From Exophiala sp. HKRS030 (taxonomy: Eukaryota; Ascomycota; Eurotiomycetes; Chaetothyriales; Herpotrichiellaceae): a stretch of DNA of 64,000 nt. The position numbers and the translations under genes were made by a program. Numbering within the stretch: the stretch's first letter is position 1; every line of letters begins with the position of its first letter. This document shows positions 46,364-58,117 of this stretch, in pieces. The stretch is taken from NCBI GenBank assembly GCA_023897205.1, contig JAHWDD010000005.1:5022001-5086000 (forward strand). The letters are read 5' to 3'. The notes under the pieces are model-generated. The model saw only the letters and a program-made list of their open reading frames with translations. It searched no databases and had not been told where the DNA came from.

Positions 46364-48404
46364 ATGCCTAAAGCCTCGGCTTTGCCGCATCTCAATCTGA
46401 GTGCTCAGAAAAACAATGAAGAGTTTCGTCGACTGACACCTGCCACATTGAGTCCACGGTCGACGGGATCTCCTCTCACTCCAGGCTCTGCCCCAACTAG
46501 TCCATATCTACAACCAGCACCCAGTTCTTCAAATATGCGTCAAATCACCGATTCACAAGAGGCAAGGCAGGGCGTCTTTCGTCAAGAGCCCCATTCCCCT
46601 CGCATAACAGCCATGCCCGAGTTTCCTCCATCTCCTGGACCACCCCAATCGCCCAAGCATGGCCGCGAAGCATCAAAAGGCTTCTTTTCGAATTTGATCG
46701 CTTCCAAGTCTTCACACAAACTTCATTCATCAGAAGGCGCCATCCCTGAGGGCGTGGAGAAACCCAATGCAAGGAGCAGGGCAAGCTCACGGGACAGGTC
46801 TCAACACACCGTTAAGAGGCAAGGATCCACTCCAGAACTGCCACGTCATATTGCGGTCAACGCGAATGCGAACGGCAATCATTCAAACCCCAAGTCGACA
46901 AGCCAATTCCACAGCCACCGGCTGAAGTCGCTCAGAGCAAGAAGAATAAATCTAAACTTGGTGGAATTTTGTCGAGAACAAAGACCGTCAAACTGGAAGA
47001 CAGCCCTCCCAGGCAGAAGTCGGTTGGCCCTGCTCATTTGCAGCTTGAGACAGGTACTTCAAACCGTGAACCGGTGGAGCCATCTCCGAAGACCGCACCA
47101 ATTCGAGTCGACTTCCGTGATAGAGCCTTTGCCAGTGAACAAGGTTCAATCGTGCGAAACCATTCTGCTGATCCTCATAGCCGAGATGACTCGGCGGCAA
47201 GAAGGGACCGACAGGCCAACACAGCGCCATTGTCCCACTCTCTTCGCGAAGGTTCAACTATGCAGTTGATTTCAAGCATAGGACAGACCGGAAAAGGCAT
47301 GGGGGATCGATTGAATAAGGCTGGTAAGGGTTTCTTCGGAAAGATCACTCGTAGTGGGAGCAGTTACGAGCGCGAAACTCTCGGTGATGATAACTATGTG
47401 TGTACGACTATTAATTTACCGCTTATCAAGCAAACGCGCAAAACAAGAATAGCAAGGCGGCTTGAATTGTCCAAAGACAAAACCGAGTTTTGGATGCCGG
47501 CGTTGCCTTGGCGATGTATCGAGTAGGTTGAAGACGATTTCGCAATTTGGGGACAATACTAACGGGCTCCAGTTACTTGAACATGAACGGCTGCGAAGAA
47601 GAAGGTCTCTACCGTATTCCTGGTAGTGGAAAGGAGGTCAAACACTGGCAACGCCGATTCGACAGCGAGCTGGATATCAACTTGTTTGAAGAACCAGATC
47701 TATACGACATCAACACCATTGGATCAATGTTCAAGTCGTGGCTACGCGAGCTCCCTGACGAGATTCTCCCAAAGACGGTCCAAAATAAAGTGGCAACACA
47801 GTGTGCTGGCGCAACATCGGCTCCTCAACTCTTGCGGGATGAGCTTTCCCGCCTCCCTCCATTTCACTACTATCTACTCTTTGCCATTACATGTCACTTG
47901 AGTTTGCTCAACAGTTATGCCGAAAAGAACAAGATGGACTATCGTAACCTTTGTATCTGCTTTCAACCTTGTCTCAAGATTGATGCCTTCTGCTTCCAAT
48001 TCCTGGTAATGGATTGGAAGAATTGCTGGCAAGGCTGTTGGACTGAGAAAGAGTATCTTGAAGAGGAATACCGACATCAGAGAGAAGGGTCATTGGAAGG
48101 CAGTGAAGATCTTGGTGTGGACGATAGGGCGATTTCGTCGAGTGGCAGTAGTCTTCAACAACATGCACCAATTCCTCCCCGCAGTGCAGACGCAGCTACT
48201 CAAAGGAAATCGATGGCGCCCAAGGTAAAACAAAGAAGTCTTTCATCAGTCGGAAGTTCTCGAGAACGAGAGAACAGTGGTCACAATACTACGCAGAGTG
48301 TACCGGCAGTGCCCGTTCCCAGACTGCTCACTCCGGAACCACAAACCATAACACTGGATGAGAAATTACCGGAGTTGACGGGTCTTTCGCCCATCAGAAT
48401 GTGA
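46364..48404 (+). CDS. Rho GTPase-activating protein (RhoGAP domain), one frameshift
   Basis: Two exons (46364-47522, 47573-48404) split by a 50-nt intron; 663 aa once one base is restored. The N-terminal 330 residues are Ser/Pro-rich and basic, with a short GKGFFGKITRSGSS segment. The RhoGAP domain spans about 365-560: LPWRCIDYLNMNGCEEEGLY, then YRIPGS with the arginine finger Arg401. Next come LRELPDEILPK, FHYYLLFAITCHLSLLNSYA and NKMDYRNLCICFQPCLKI. The C-terminus is low in complexity. Inferred role: switching off Rho/Cdc42 GTPases in polarity or wall synthesis. The frame breaks in the C run 46888-46891; an added C gives PQVDKPIPQPPAEVAQSKK. The domain itself is intact. Confidence 0.87.
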
Positions 48405-49108
48405 TCGTACATTGGAAGTACGATCCTATTCTGTGAACTTATTCTCGGAACGACAGGCATCTACAATCACACGTTCAGAGGAGGACTGGTTGCAGTTCAT
48501 GGATTCGCTGTTTTATGTTCTGGCAAGAACAACGAATTAGGTACGGGCCATGAAAGTTGCAAATTATTGGATATTCAGACCTACATGTATTATCGATTGG
48601 AAAGCTTTTTCGACCTTGCTGGCATTGACGTTTGGAGAGCCATTTATGTTTTGCATGTTATGAAGGAAGAGGTTCGCATTGGAAAAGGAGGGAAAGAGAG
48701 CATGTTTCCCAATGAGATTTGTGTATGAATAGGACGATGGGTTGCGCGGAAGTAGAACTGAAATAGTGCACCGACTCAAGCACGAGGAATCATGTCAGTT
48801 TTGATGACCTCCTCGAAGCATAATCGATTGATCTGCTATCAATTCCAGGCCATAATTTCGTGACTAAGAGAAGAAAAGATACATGGTGCCGTAGGGGAAC
48901 CACTTCTGGATATCCATAAAGCAAAGGTCGTAATTTCTTAGAGTTTCCACTCTCTGCTCGTAATAAGACTCATAAGCATATCAGTAAACGACCCATTTCG
49001 AAAAACGCCTTGTAAAATGCATGTTACCCTTCCCACAAGATCAAGAGGTTAACAGAACCAAACGCCGGGAGCAGCAGCAGCAGCAGTAGCAGCAGCAAAA
49101 AGCACCTA
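48405..49108. other. convergent intergenic region
   Basis: 704 nt between RhoGAP and RRS1 3' ends, including the CAG repeat at 49071-49096. No gene recognised. Confidence 0.4.
49071..49096. repeat. (CAG)n trinucleotide microsatellite
   Basis: Eight to nine CAG units with one TAG interruption, 13 nt beyond the RRS1 stop codon. Confidence 0.85.
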
Positions 49109-49859
49109 TCAGGCCTTGGACTTCCTGCTCTTCCGATCATTGTTCCTCTGCCGCCTCTCCTGCCTCTTCATGATCTCCTTCCTCTCTCTGCGGCTCTCAC
49201 CTCTGACGGTTCTCCCTCGCCGCCCAAACCCTCCTTCTCCCTCTTGACCGTGGCATCGTCCAGCTCGACCAGCCATTGGTTCTCGGCGTCCTTGTTCTTG
49301 CCCTTGTGGCCCCATTTCTTGACCCACTCGCCCTTCTCCTCGTCGTAGACCAGATTCTTCCTCCTCTCGTCCAACGCGGCTCCGCCCTTCAGGCTGCCCC
49401 GAACTTGCCGATGCCTTTCTTCCGCGCAAACTTTTCCCATGTCGTCGGCGCTTTGGGCTTGGGCAGAGGTTTCCACCGTGGTAGTGGTGCCGTGGCGTGT
49501 GGGAGTGTCATGGTTAGGCCGTCTGAGGTCGACGTTATGGGACATGTGGTTAGGAGCGTGGTCAAGAGCGACTGTGCCCATCTCGCGCAATTTGTTGCAG
49601 TGTGGTATTGCGGTCCGAGGCGGATTGTGAGAGGAGGAGTTTGGTGCTGGGAAGTGGGTTGGGGTCGACGGCAGTCAGATAACTGAGTTCGTATGTGTAT
49701 GGTGATGGCTTTTCAACGGTCACTGGTCTTTGGAGGAGAAAATGCGTTAGAATGGTTGGTGTCGAGTAGAGGATCCGATCGATATTGAGCGGGTTTTGAG
49801 ACTTACAATCTTTCAGGTTTGGGTTTGCTGTGGCTAGTGGTAGTGGAAGAGTCTGCCAT
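49109..49859 (-). CDS. RRS1: ribosome biogenesis regulator RRS1, three frameshifts
   Basis: Nucleolar factor needed for 60S subunit assembly; it recruits 5S RNP components with Rpf2 in yeast. Exons 49807-49859 and 49109-49727 give 224 aa when three bases are restored. Diagnostic blocks: LPRWKPLPKPKAPTTWEKFA, RKKGIGKFGG, RKNLVYDEEKGEWVKKWG and the basic end RRQRNNDRKSRKSKA. Breaks lie at CCC 49577-49579, CCCC 49397-49400 and CCC 49214-49216 (plus strand). Each lacks one base, and the phases close after restoration. The gene is divergent from the mitochondrial ribosomal S29/DAP3 gene with 401 nt between starts. RRS1 is essential in yeast, so these breaks are unlikely to be biological. Confidence 0.87.
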
Positions 49860-50260
49860 GGTTGTGTCAGTGATGGTCGTTGTGACCATTTTGACCAAGT
49901 GTATAATTAGAACTCGATCAAAGGCACAGTCTGGGCGTCTCTGGAACAATCAGTGTAGTACTGGGAGTGGCCATGAACAATTCGTGCAATACGTACAGTA
50001 AATCTTGAAGTGGAGGAATTCTCGAAACTTTTTGAAGGGCCGCCTTAAGCCTGAAAACCAGAAATGTACTCCGATTGGCCTTTGACATCTTGTCTCTTAG
50101 AGCAGCAGCAATTTTCTCCGAACACCAAAAGCTTCAATCGATTTCGCGATTATTGTGGAAAACGAACAGGAGTAGTGTCATTCATTCTAGCAGTGGTTTC
50201 AACACATCTTCTTTTTCTTGAGCTACAGCCCGATTGCCGTGTCGGCTTAGAGCCATCACG
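49860..50260. promoter_or_regulatory. divergent promoter of RRS1 and mitochondrial S29/DAP3
   Basis: 401 nt separate the starts of a cytosolic and a mitochondrial ribosome gene. Joint regulation is plausible from layout; no specific element was identified. Confidence 0.45.
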
Positions 50261-51797
50261 ATGTCAATCTCCATTTGCACCGAATGTTTATCAAGACTGC
50301 GAGTGTCCAGCAGACCTTCTGCCTTTACTGCTGTAACATCAACGGTCGCCCTTCCACAGACATCCTCCTTCCACAGCTCCGCGGCTCAACATGCGAGCGT
50401 CCTCAAGAAAAAGAACGCACCTGTGCTTCAAGGCGCCAGAAGATCCACTGGTGTCCGGCTGAAGAAGAAGGCCAGAGAAAGGGTGACCCTGCCCGCAGTT
50501 GGCGAACGCAGAGCTGCGAGACACCGGATTGTAATCAGCAATACAAATGCTCTTGAAGTCATGGGTATGGAGACACTGAACGCCGAGAATATCCTCAAGG
50601 AGGAATCATCAAACCGAGTCTTTGCACTGCACGGTCAAGTTCTGGACCAGCTTAGGGACTGCCAGGCCTTCAAGAGGACGCAAAATTGGAACATGTTTCG
50701 ACAGCCCGCGACGCTTGTGAGGTCCGAGACGTTGGAGGTGGCTAGGGCCGTTGATGATGTTGTTCAGAATAAGGGAAAGACGGCCAAGCTATTTGTCGCG
50801 GGTGAAAGACAGTCCGGAAAGAGTATTCTGTTGTTACAGGCCATGTACCTGGCTTTCTTGAAGAACTGGATTGTCATCAATGTTCCCGAAGGTGAGTCTT
50901 CTGTTTGGCCTCCCGCGGACTTTCACTTTGCTAAACTAATGCTCCATATTAGCTCAAGCTTTTACATTCAATAACTCTTCCTACGCACCTCTCCGAACGA
51001 AGCCAATCGAAGGTGCCTCTCAGACAACACAAGAGCAGCTCTACATCCAACCTCACCTAGCTCAAGCTCTTCTCAATCGGCTTGCCTACGCCAACGAAAA
51101 GGTCTTGAAGTCACTGAAACTCAATCATGAGCATCCCAAAAACCTCCGTGTTAAACCTTCTGCCAGCCTGAGCGACCTTGCCCTCATTGGTGTGCAAGAC
51201 CACACACTTGCCGTCTCGGTTTGGGACGCCGTTTGGAAAGAACTCAATACACCCGGTGTCAATCCACGACCTCCTATTCTCCTCACTGTTGATGGCGTAG
51301 ACCACTGGATGGGTCCATCTAGATACCGGAGCGCAGACTTTCAAGTCCTCCATGCGCAGCAATTCACACTGGTCAAACAATTTACTGAATTGTTGTTCTC
51401 CGGGTCCGCAAAACCCGCACTATCGAACGGTGGAATGATCCTCTTCGCTACCACAGGATCCAACACTCCTTCCTTACCATCCTTTGATACTCTCCTCTCC
51501 CAATTCCGCGCTCGAGACCGAGGAGTGAGCCCTTCATCCCCAGCATTCCCTACACCAGCTCCATACAGCAAGCCGGACACACGAGTCACGAACCTGTTCT
51601 CCAAAGCCGAGGACGTTAAATTCATGGAAGTCAGCGGCACGACACAACCCGAGAGCAAAGGCTTGCTGGAGTACTTCGCTCAAAGCGGCCTGTTCCAGCA
51701 GACAGTCACGGAACAGGTGGTTGCGCGATTGCGGGCTTTGAGCGCCGGTGGTGTGGTCGGCGAGTTGGCCAAGTTGGGGAAACGCGTCACTGCTTAA
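50261..51797 (+). CDS. RSM23: mitochondrial ribosomal protein mS29 (DAP3 family, yeast RSM23)
   Basis: GTP-binding protein of the mitochondrial small ribosomal subunit. Two exons (50261-50891, 50953-51797) give 491 aa. The N-terminal 70 residues form a basic presequence (VLKKKNAPVLQGARR). The nucleotide-binding P-loop is AGERQSGKSILLLQA at about residue 190. After it come NWIVINVPE, the split sequence AQAFTFNNSSYAPL and the Walker B-like ILLTVDGVDHWMG. The fungal-type DHTLAVSVWDAVWKEL and a C-terminal KEY-type helical region (GLLEYFAQSGLF) match the family. Length is normal for fungi. Intact. Confidence 0.88.
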
Positions 51798-52593
51798 ACC
51801 CATGGGATAGAACAGGTCAATCCCAAGACATGCTGGGTAGAAAAAGACAAAGACGTAGATACCTGCCTCTGGGTGTGGCACAAACTAGGATTCCATGCAA
51901 CAACCCATAGGCACAAGCTGGTATGGTGCTCGACCGCAGAGTTATGCTGCGGGTTGTATTTCAATAGACCTGGCGTGGTTATGTACAATCAATGGACCAA
52001 TATATCAATCGATAGGTCGATCAATCCATCTGTCCAGGTATGCATGCATGTATGGCATGTATCCATCAATCAAGGCGTCCCAGTTCCACCAATCTCACCG
52101 CTTCGTCTGGCCCGGGATTTGTGCGGCCAAGTACAGTGTGTTTTGCAATTTTATGTAGACCGGACTTAGACATTGTGCACAACGCCTAGACTGTAAAGGG
52201 TATATGTAGTTTTTGATATGTTCCACTTCGCTTCTATGCGGGTTCTACACCTCTGACTGGTTACTGGTACGCTGGGAGGAAGAGGAGAAGAGGGCCTGAT
52301 CGGGTGGAATTATTCTAGCGGTGAGCTTATATCAACTACCCTATAGTTGTGATGGAACGGAAAATGTACAAGATTGTAATTTAATGTAATTTGAACCTCT
52401 CATTGATAAATCTTCATCTTCACAGCTTCGCGAATGAGCTGATCAGACTCAGTACATACAGTCTGGCGGGAGAACCGGGAATGCTTAAACATCCGCTTCG
52501 AGCCAAGGCAAGATTATCATGTCGTCCTCGCTTCATTATCATGATACATCTGTACAGACATTCGTGCCTTTCCGTGCGAAAGATTTCTGTCGT
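51798..52593. other. convergent intergenic region
   Basis: 796 nt between mS29 and the cyclase 3' ends. It contains a run of ATCAAT/GCATG short repeats (about 51990-52075). No gene recognised. Confidence 0.4.
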
Positions 52594-53698
52594 CTAGAAG
52601 ATTGCCAGTGCGTTGGGCGGACTGCCGACTCCTCCGGGCACATTCAGCGGGACACTCGTGATCAGGAAGCTGTATCGGCCAATCTTCTTGCAATGAGCGC
52701 CCAAAGCTTTGAGATCCCATAATTCGCCAATGTTTAGGCCAAACAAAGAGAGGAAGTATTGATGGAGGACTGTGGCAAAGCGGGTTAGCTTGACAATGAA
52801 ACAAAATGGCGGAACGGATTCCAAGAACTGCCAGCCCAGACTTACCTAATCCACGAATGGTATCTTCAGTCCCGTCTTCTTTGCGCGGTGGCGTTACCTC
52901 AAATGCAATCGCATCACCAGCGACAGCGGAGAAATGGTGGTTCCAGAACCATTTGGCAGCTGCTTCATTTCCTTCGACGCCGATAGTACGATGAGTTCCC
53001 AGCAGCTTTTCTTGCTCGTCTCCATCTGCGGCGCTTAGATCTTCGGTGAATCCCGAACGCACGATCAAAACATCACCATGCCTCAACTCGGTGCCTTGGT
53101 GAGCGGCGATTGCCTCTAAATCTTTGATCGTGATGGCATGAGCATCGAAGCAATTGTACGTGATACCCTTAGCTTCAGCGTAGGCTCGATAATCGAGCAA
53201 AACGCCTCGACCGACCAAGCCTCCTCGATCATGCCAATGGTTAAGGGTCGGTAGAGTCTTTTCCACGTCGACCTTTCCAAATGGTTGCACAAGATCGTCC
53301 TTGGATGGCGCATTCCCGTTGTAGTTGAGGCCGGTGGCCTGATGGGCAAAATGGACGAGAGAATCCCATTGGGAGGAGCACTGGGTGTTGAATTCGACTT
53401 CATCATCGAAGCCGTGAATGTCGTAGGGACTGTCTTTGAAAGACAAGACCTTGTGCTCGAGGCCTTTGCGGAAGAACCCTGGAGTCCGGATAGCACCAAT
53501 AGGCCAATTCAAGGAAATTGAAATCCCGTCGCGGGCTTCCTTGAAAGCTTCTTGGACGACCTTGGGAGTCAAGAGGTTCAGGCAGCCGAGGTGGTCCTTC
53601 TTGCCGTCTTTGTCGAAAAGACCCCATGCACAACCCTGTGGCATGCCCTCCACCTTTGGAAGGCTGTCGAAGTCGGGGAGATTCGAATAGTCCGCCAT
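52594..53698 (-). CDS. cyclase-family protein (kynurenine formamidase-like fold)
   Basis: Exons 52846-53698 and 52594-52769 join across a 76-nt intron; 342 aa. The protein belongs to the fungal branch of the putative-cyclase/Kyn-formamidase family, which are metal-dependent hydrolases. Conserved regions: GCAWGLFDKDGKKDHLGCLN, FNTQCSSQWDSLVHFAHQAT, HDRGGLVGRGVLLDY, LRHGDVLIVRSGF and the tail SVPLNVPGGVGSPPNALAIF. The bacterial HxGTHxD metal motif is replaced by SSQWDSLVH, as seen in other fungal members, so catalysis may differ. Cytosolic, no signal peptide. Substrate unknown. Reading through the intron in frame would give a longer but wrong tail; the spliced one carries the conserved end. Intact. 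Confidence 0.85.
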
Positions 53699-56002
53699 GG
53701 TAAATGCTTGGGATGAAGTCGAGCTGTCAGTGGTAATATTGCAAAATGCCGTGCGGAGAGCTCTAGATCAAGTGTAAAGTGGTGTGACGTCTAAACAGGC
53801 TCGATTTGCTTGATTTATGGTCTGAAAAGGTCGAGTGGCATGGAGTCAGGGGTCGAGGTAGCAGAAGGAACTCGGCACCACTATTAATGATGTCGAGCAA
53901 ACCGCCCTTCTAGCGACAAGCTTCATGACCATGATGAGTTCCGAAAGTCGATCTCCTGGCATACCTGATGAACGCGGGCGGGTATGGAGAAGAATCTTGA
54001 AGATGGCGTTGTTTCCCCTCTCCTCGCAGGTGGTCAAGATTTAGCATTTACCCTCGGCGTGCCTCGGATAAGTTGTTCCACGGGATGATTGGAATCTGGA
54101 TTGGGGTCGGCTTGGGGTTTGGACAGCAAAGTCCAAACGGAATCGAGGGGGCAATACGGGTGGTATGGACGGCAAACGGGAACGGAGATCAAATGCCGAG
54201 AGAACACGTCGAAAATGATGAGTAGTTGCAATGTAGAAGTATTTTGAGGTGATGATTAGTGGTCAGCGCCTTTACGAGTTTACCGCACTTGGCCCAAAAT
54301 GTACTGTGCACAACCCGAGCCAGTGCTGAATGGATGGCGGGAGGGATGATTGGTGAGGCTTCTGCCAATGACATTCTGTGGTCGAAGTCGGTTCTGTCGA
54401 TGGTTGATGATATTTTCCCAAGGCTCTGATCAATAGGAGATTGTCGAATCTGAAGCATTGTATGACATCTACCTGCCTCACCTCGGGTATTGACATACTT
54501 TGGTAGGTATTTGTAACCAAGACGTGCCCTTTCGAATAGAGACAAAATGGGAGGATGCCTCAACATCAAAAGTCGGAAGGTATGCATGTCTAGACGCGCC
54601 TTCCTTCTTCCAATGGAATTCGTAGATGTTGTCGGAAGGAAAGAGCTTCGATAGAAGGTAGCAGGCGGCAGGTGTTTCGGGGCCTTGACACAGCCAGAAC
54701 CGCGACCCAGTCCATCATCAAATTGCATCCTTGGCCTCGTCGCAATCATGAACTATCAGGTACTACGGGCCTGGAGCATACCGAGTACATATCTTGATCA
54801 GACTCCTAACCAAACCGAGCTGCAAGTTGCGAGATGCAAACGTTGGCGACACACTTATTTCTTATATCAACGCGCGTCATTATCACCGACCCTGTGAAGC
54901 CCCTGATTTACTACACGATCTCCTTGGTCTCACACCTAGCTTGTGAAAACTAGTACGCCGTATTCGTACTGCGGAGCAGAAAGGACTCGAGTCTCAAGAG
55001 TCAAGACTCAGGAGTAAGATCAACTGGCAGCTTGGACCTTGTAGCTTGTAACTTGTGACAAGAAACACAGCCTCATCAGTTGTTCGATCAATGAGAGATT
55101 TGAAGCCCGCCGGAGACTGGGCGGGCTTGGCAAATCTACGTAAGCGTTTAGCAAGAGACCAAAGAGTTGAAAGACTCGCTGAAGACTCTAGGTTCCAATG
55201 CAGGGCCAGGGTTTCAGTGAGTTGCGAGTTTTGAGCTGGGGTCCAAGGCAGTGCTTATTTTGGGTGTGAAACCCTCACTGGCACCCAGACGTCAGATTCT
55301 GGTTAGTCAGGTTGGGGCACTGTTCAGTGTTCACCAGTTGATTTAACAAGCAGGTGACAAGGGTCCAACGATCCAAGGGTCCAAGGGTTGCCACACAATG
55401 TTCAGTTGAAAATTGTCGGTGCCACTGTGCCACGGTGCCACCTGGACAGCTCAAGAAGCCTGTAGCACCTGCGTAGTAGTTACAGTAACTTAGTCCAGTG
55501 GCTGAATTACGACCAAGCGGTGCCAAGCTCGACCTTGCCGCCTAAGATGCCCCAATCAGCCTCTCGCCGACTTCCTAAGTTAAACATGGGGATTTTTTTC
55601 AGCTGCACGATTGCGGAGAGGCACGCGACACTTCTGCACTTCTCCTCCCTACTATTTGGTTACTACCTATGTAAGGACCAAGGACTCCAGGTACGCCCAG
55701 TACGTGCCCAGCGCTCCGTAGGCTCCTTAGGCTACCTTAGGTAGTTAGTTAACTAACCCATTAGTGTCTTACCACTAACCTACTCCGTCAGGATTCTGAA
55801 CACTTTTCCCAAATCCGCCTTTTGTAAGACTCTAAGCCCACCATTTGCTCACGTCCGCTTTCGTCTTACATTTGATCTGAAATCCTGTCACAACCTCACC
55901 ACCGCATCGTCTGAACTCTTATTCATTATATCCCATGATTCACTTCCAAGGCTCTATCCTGCCCATCTACTCCCTTCCCGCAGTGTCTGTTCACATCACA
56001 CA
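53699..56002. other. intergenic region, divergent cyclase / PAP2 phosphatase
   Basis: 2.3 kb. A minus-strand frame of 186 codons (54189-54749) shows no family resemblance and I do not call it. Near 55640-55790 lie TAGTTAACTA and CTCCGTA motifs like those at 44-45 kb. Confidence 0.4.
55721..55736 (+). repeat. dispersed inverted 16-mer, copy 2
   Basis: GGCTCCTTAGGCTACC, the exact reverse complement of 44905-44920. It is preceded by CTCCGTA and followed by TAGTTAGTTAACTAAC. Confidence 0.7.
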
Positions 56003-57452
56003 ATGGATCGCCTAGTCGGTCGCTTAGATCCCGTGCTGCAAGCTAGAGGCCTTGCCCCAAATCTGGCCGAATTCCCACTCGAGCCATCATATCGTATGTT
56101 TACCATCTCCAGACGTCGAACTCGTAAAACATGGCGCGATGCAGAATACTAACAATCCTGCAGATATGTGATTGATTATTTAATAATCATGTAAGTCAAT
56201 TTTCAGAAACCTGGCCGCCGTCTGTCGCGACCAGTGATAAACCAATGCTGATCGTGGTAGAATATTGGCAATCATCTACGCCGTACTAGATGTGATAGTC
56301 ACGCCTTTTTCTCAACCATTTTCACTCAATAATGCTTCATTACAATATCCCTACGCAGATCCTGAGCGAATTCCCATCTGGCTGGCCCTCGTCATCTCAG
56401 GCCTCTTTCCGGGCCTCGCCATAGCCGTATACACCTTATTTCTCGACGGCTTATTCTCCCACCATCGTCGCGCAACTCGAGCCTGGACCAAGTACACCTT
56501 TTGGGATCGCCTCTGGGAGCTCAATTGTGGCTGGTTGGGTCTGCTCCTTGCCCAAGGCTCTGCCTTCGTCATCACTGGTTCGCTCAAGAATCTCATCGGA
56601 AAGCCTCGCCCTGACATCATTGCTCGATGCAAACCTGACCTCGCCTTGGTCGCAGATTTGGCTCAATTCACCCTCGCAACCAAAGCGCTTTGCACCGAAA
56701 CGGATGAGCACATCATGCAGGACGGTTTCCGTTCTTTCCCATCCGGCCATTCCTCCAGCAGTTTTGCTGGACTCTTTTATCTATCTCTTTATCTCGCTGC
56801 GAAGCTCCACGTTCTTGATCAAAAAGGCGAAGTCTGGAGAACCTTCATTGTCTTGATTCCAACTTTGGCTGCTTCGTGTGTGGCTGGATCGAGAATCATG
56901 GACGCACGCCATCATCCATTTGATGTCCTTTTCGGCTCGGCCTTGGGCATTCTTTGCGCCTGGGCCAGTTACCGACAATACTTTCCACCCGTCAGCCACG
57001 TGTGGGAGAAAGGTCGCGCATATCATATGCGACAGTGGGGTGCGCCGGTCCGTAGACCAGTCTTGGGCAGAGTCCTCGTCGACAGTGACACGCTGGAAGT
57101 CCTGGACGACCGCGTACCTGCTAGCGACGACACCGAGAATGGCGATTCGAGATTCGAACTGAGTTACAACCCGCAGCGAACGGCTCCACCGCAACAGGAC
57201 AGACAAGAGTATCCCAGTTCATATCCGAGTCGGCCAGACCTAAACAGGGAGACGAGCTACTCCTCGCAAATTCCTTCTCGATCGGATACATTCGCTTCAG
57301 TGGTCGTACCTGAACCGTTGAAGCCGTCCAGCACTGGAAACATCTTTCGAGACCAGGTCGAGCATAACCGCCGAGTCAGAGTCCCCGGACAGAGTGGCAG
57401 CCCAGAAAGAAGTCATACCGAAGACGAGCCGCTGCACGGAGGTCGTGCCTAG
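56003..57452 (+). CDS. PAP2-type lipid phosphate phosphatase (DPP1-like), N-terminal phase gap
   Basis: Membrane phosphatase acting on diacylglycerol pyrophosphate, phosphatidate and similar lipids. Proposed exons are 56003-56093, 56164-56190 (a 27-nt microexon, YVIDYLIII) and 56261-57452; about 436 aa. All three PAP2 signatures are present: KNLIGKPRPD, FPSGHSSSSF and SRIMDARHHPFDV. Six hydrophobic segments surround them, and a Pro/Ser-rich cytosolic tail follows (about 285-436). The sum of exon lengths is one base short of a multiple of three. Exon 1 (LAEFPLEPSY) cannot splice in phase to the microexon without one more base, perhaps a lost G at the donor. The first exon is therefore less certain than the rest. 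Confidence 0.82.
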
Positions 57453-58117
57453 ACTTTTGAAACTCAGTTGACGCGGGCATGTCTGCAGGTACGGCCGCGC
57501 ATCGGGTCTGGTTTCTTCATATATCATGGCTATGTATAGATCAGGATTTCGGCGGACATAGGAATAGATGTCCCCGCTCAGATCGGGAAAGGTGTTGTCG
57601 GACAGGCCGAATATTCGGAGTACAAATGCATAGAAACGCAGAGACGAATCGATCAATTTCTGGCTGACGGTTTTTCGGGTTGATGTCCTCGCTGCATCCA
57701 TCTAAACAGGCAACGAGTTGATTTCATCATTGGAGTTTGGGGCTATCATGTATGCATAAAATAGGCAGAGGTAGAGATTTTTTCCGGAAATGTCAGGGAT
57801 AGGAAAGTGATAACAAAAGACATGCATGTGTGTTCGAAAATTGTTCTTCTCCCATCCCATCCCTTAGCAATCGGCATGGAGAATCTTAGCTGTGTGTCAC
57901 ACGATGGTGGTAAATACATGCTGTCTGGCATTTGTCATGCACGCCCGCACTGCCCTGCGCCATGGTATAATATACTAGAGACCGGACAGGGCAATCCTGT
58001 TTCTAGCACGGACAGAAAACAATCGTCACAAGGCTCGTGGCCAATCTATTTTTCAGCTGGGTTCCCATCTTTTCCAAGAACCGCAAGTCTGAAGTGGCGG
58101 GTATGAATTCTCCCTCC
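57453..58117. other. convergent intergenic region
   Basis: 665 nt between PAP2 phosphatase and MCM7 3' ends. No gene recognised. Confidence 0.4.

Noticed and set aside
54189..54749. 186-codon minus-strand open frame between the cyclase and PAP2 genes
   Set aside because: No family resemblance, signal peptide or plausible splicing; composition looks like random translation of intergenic DNA.
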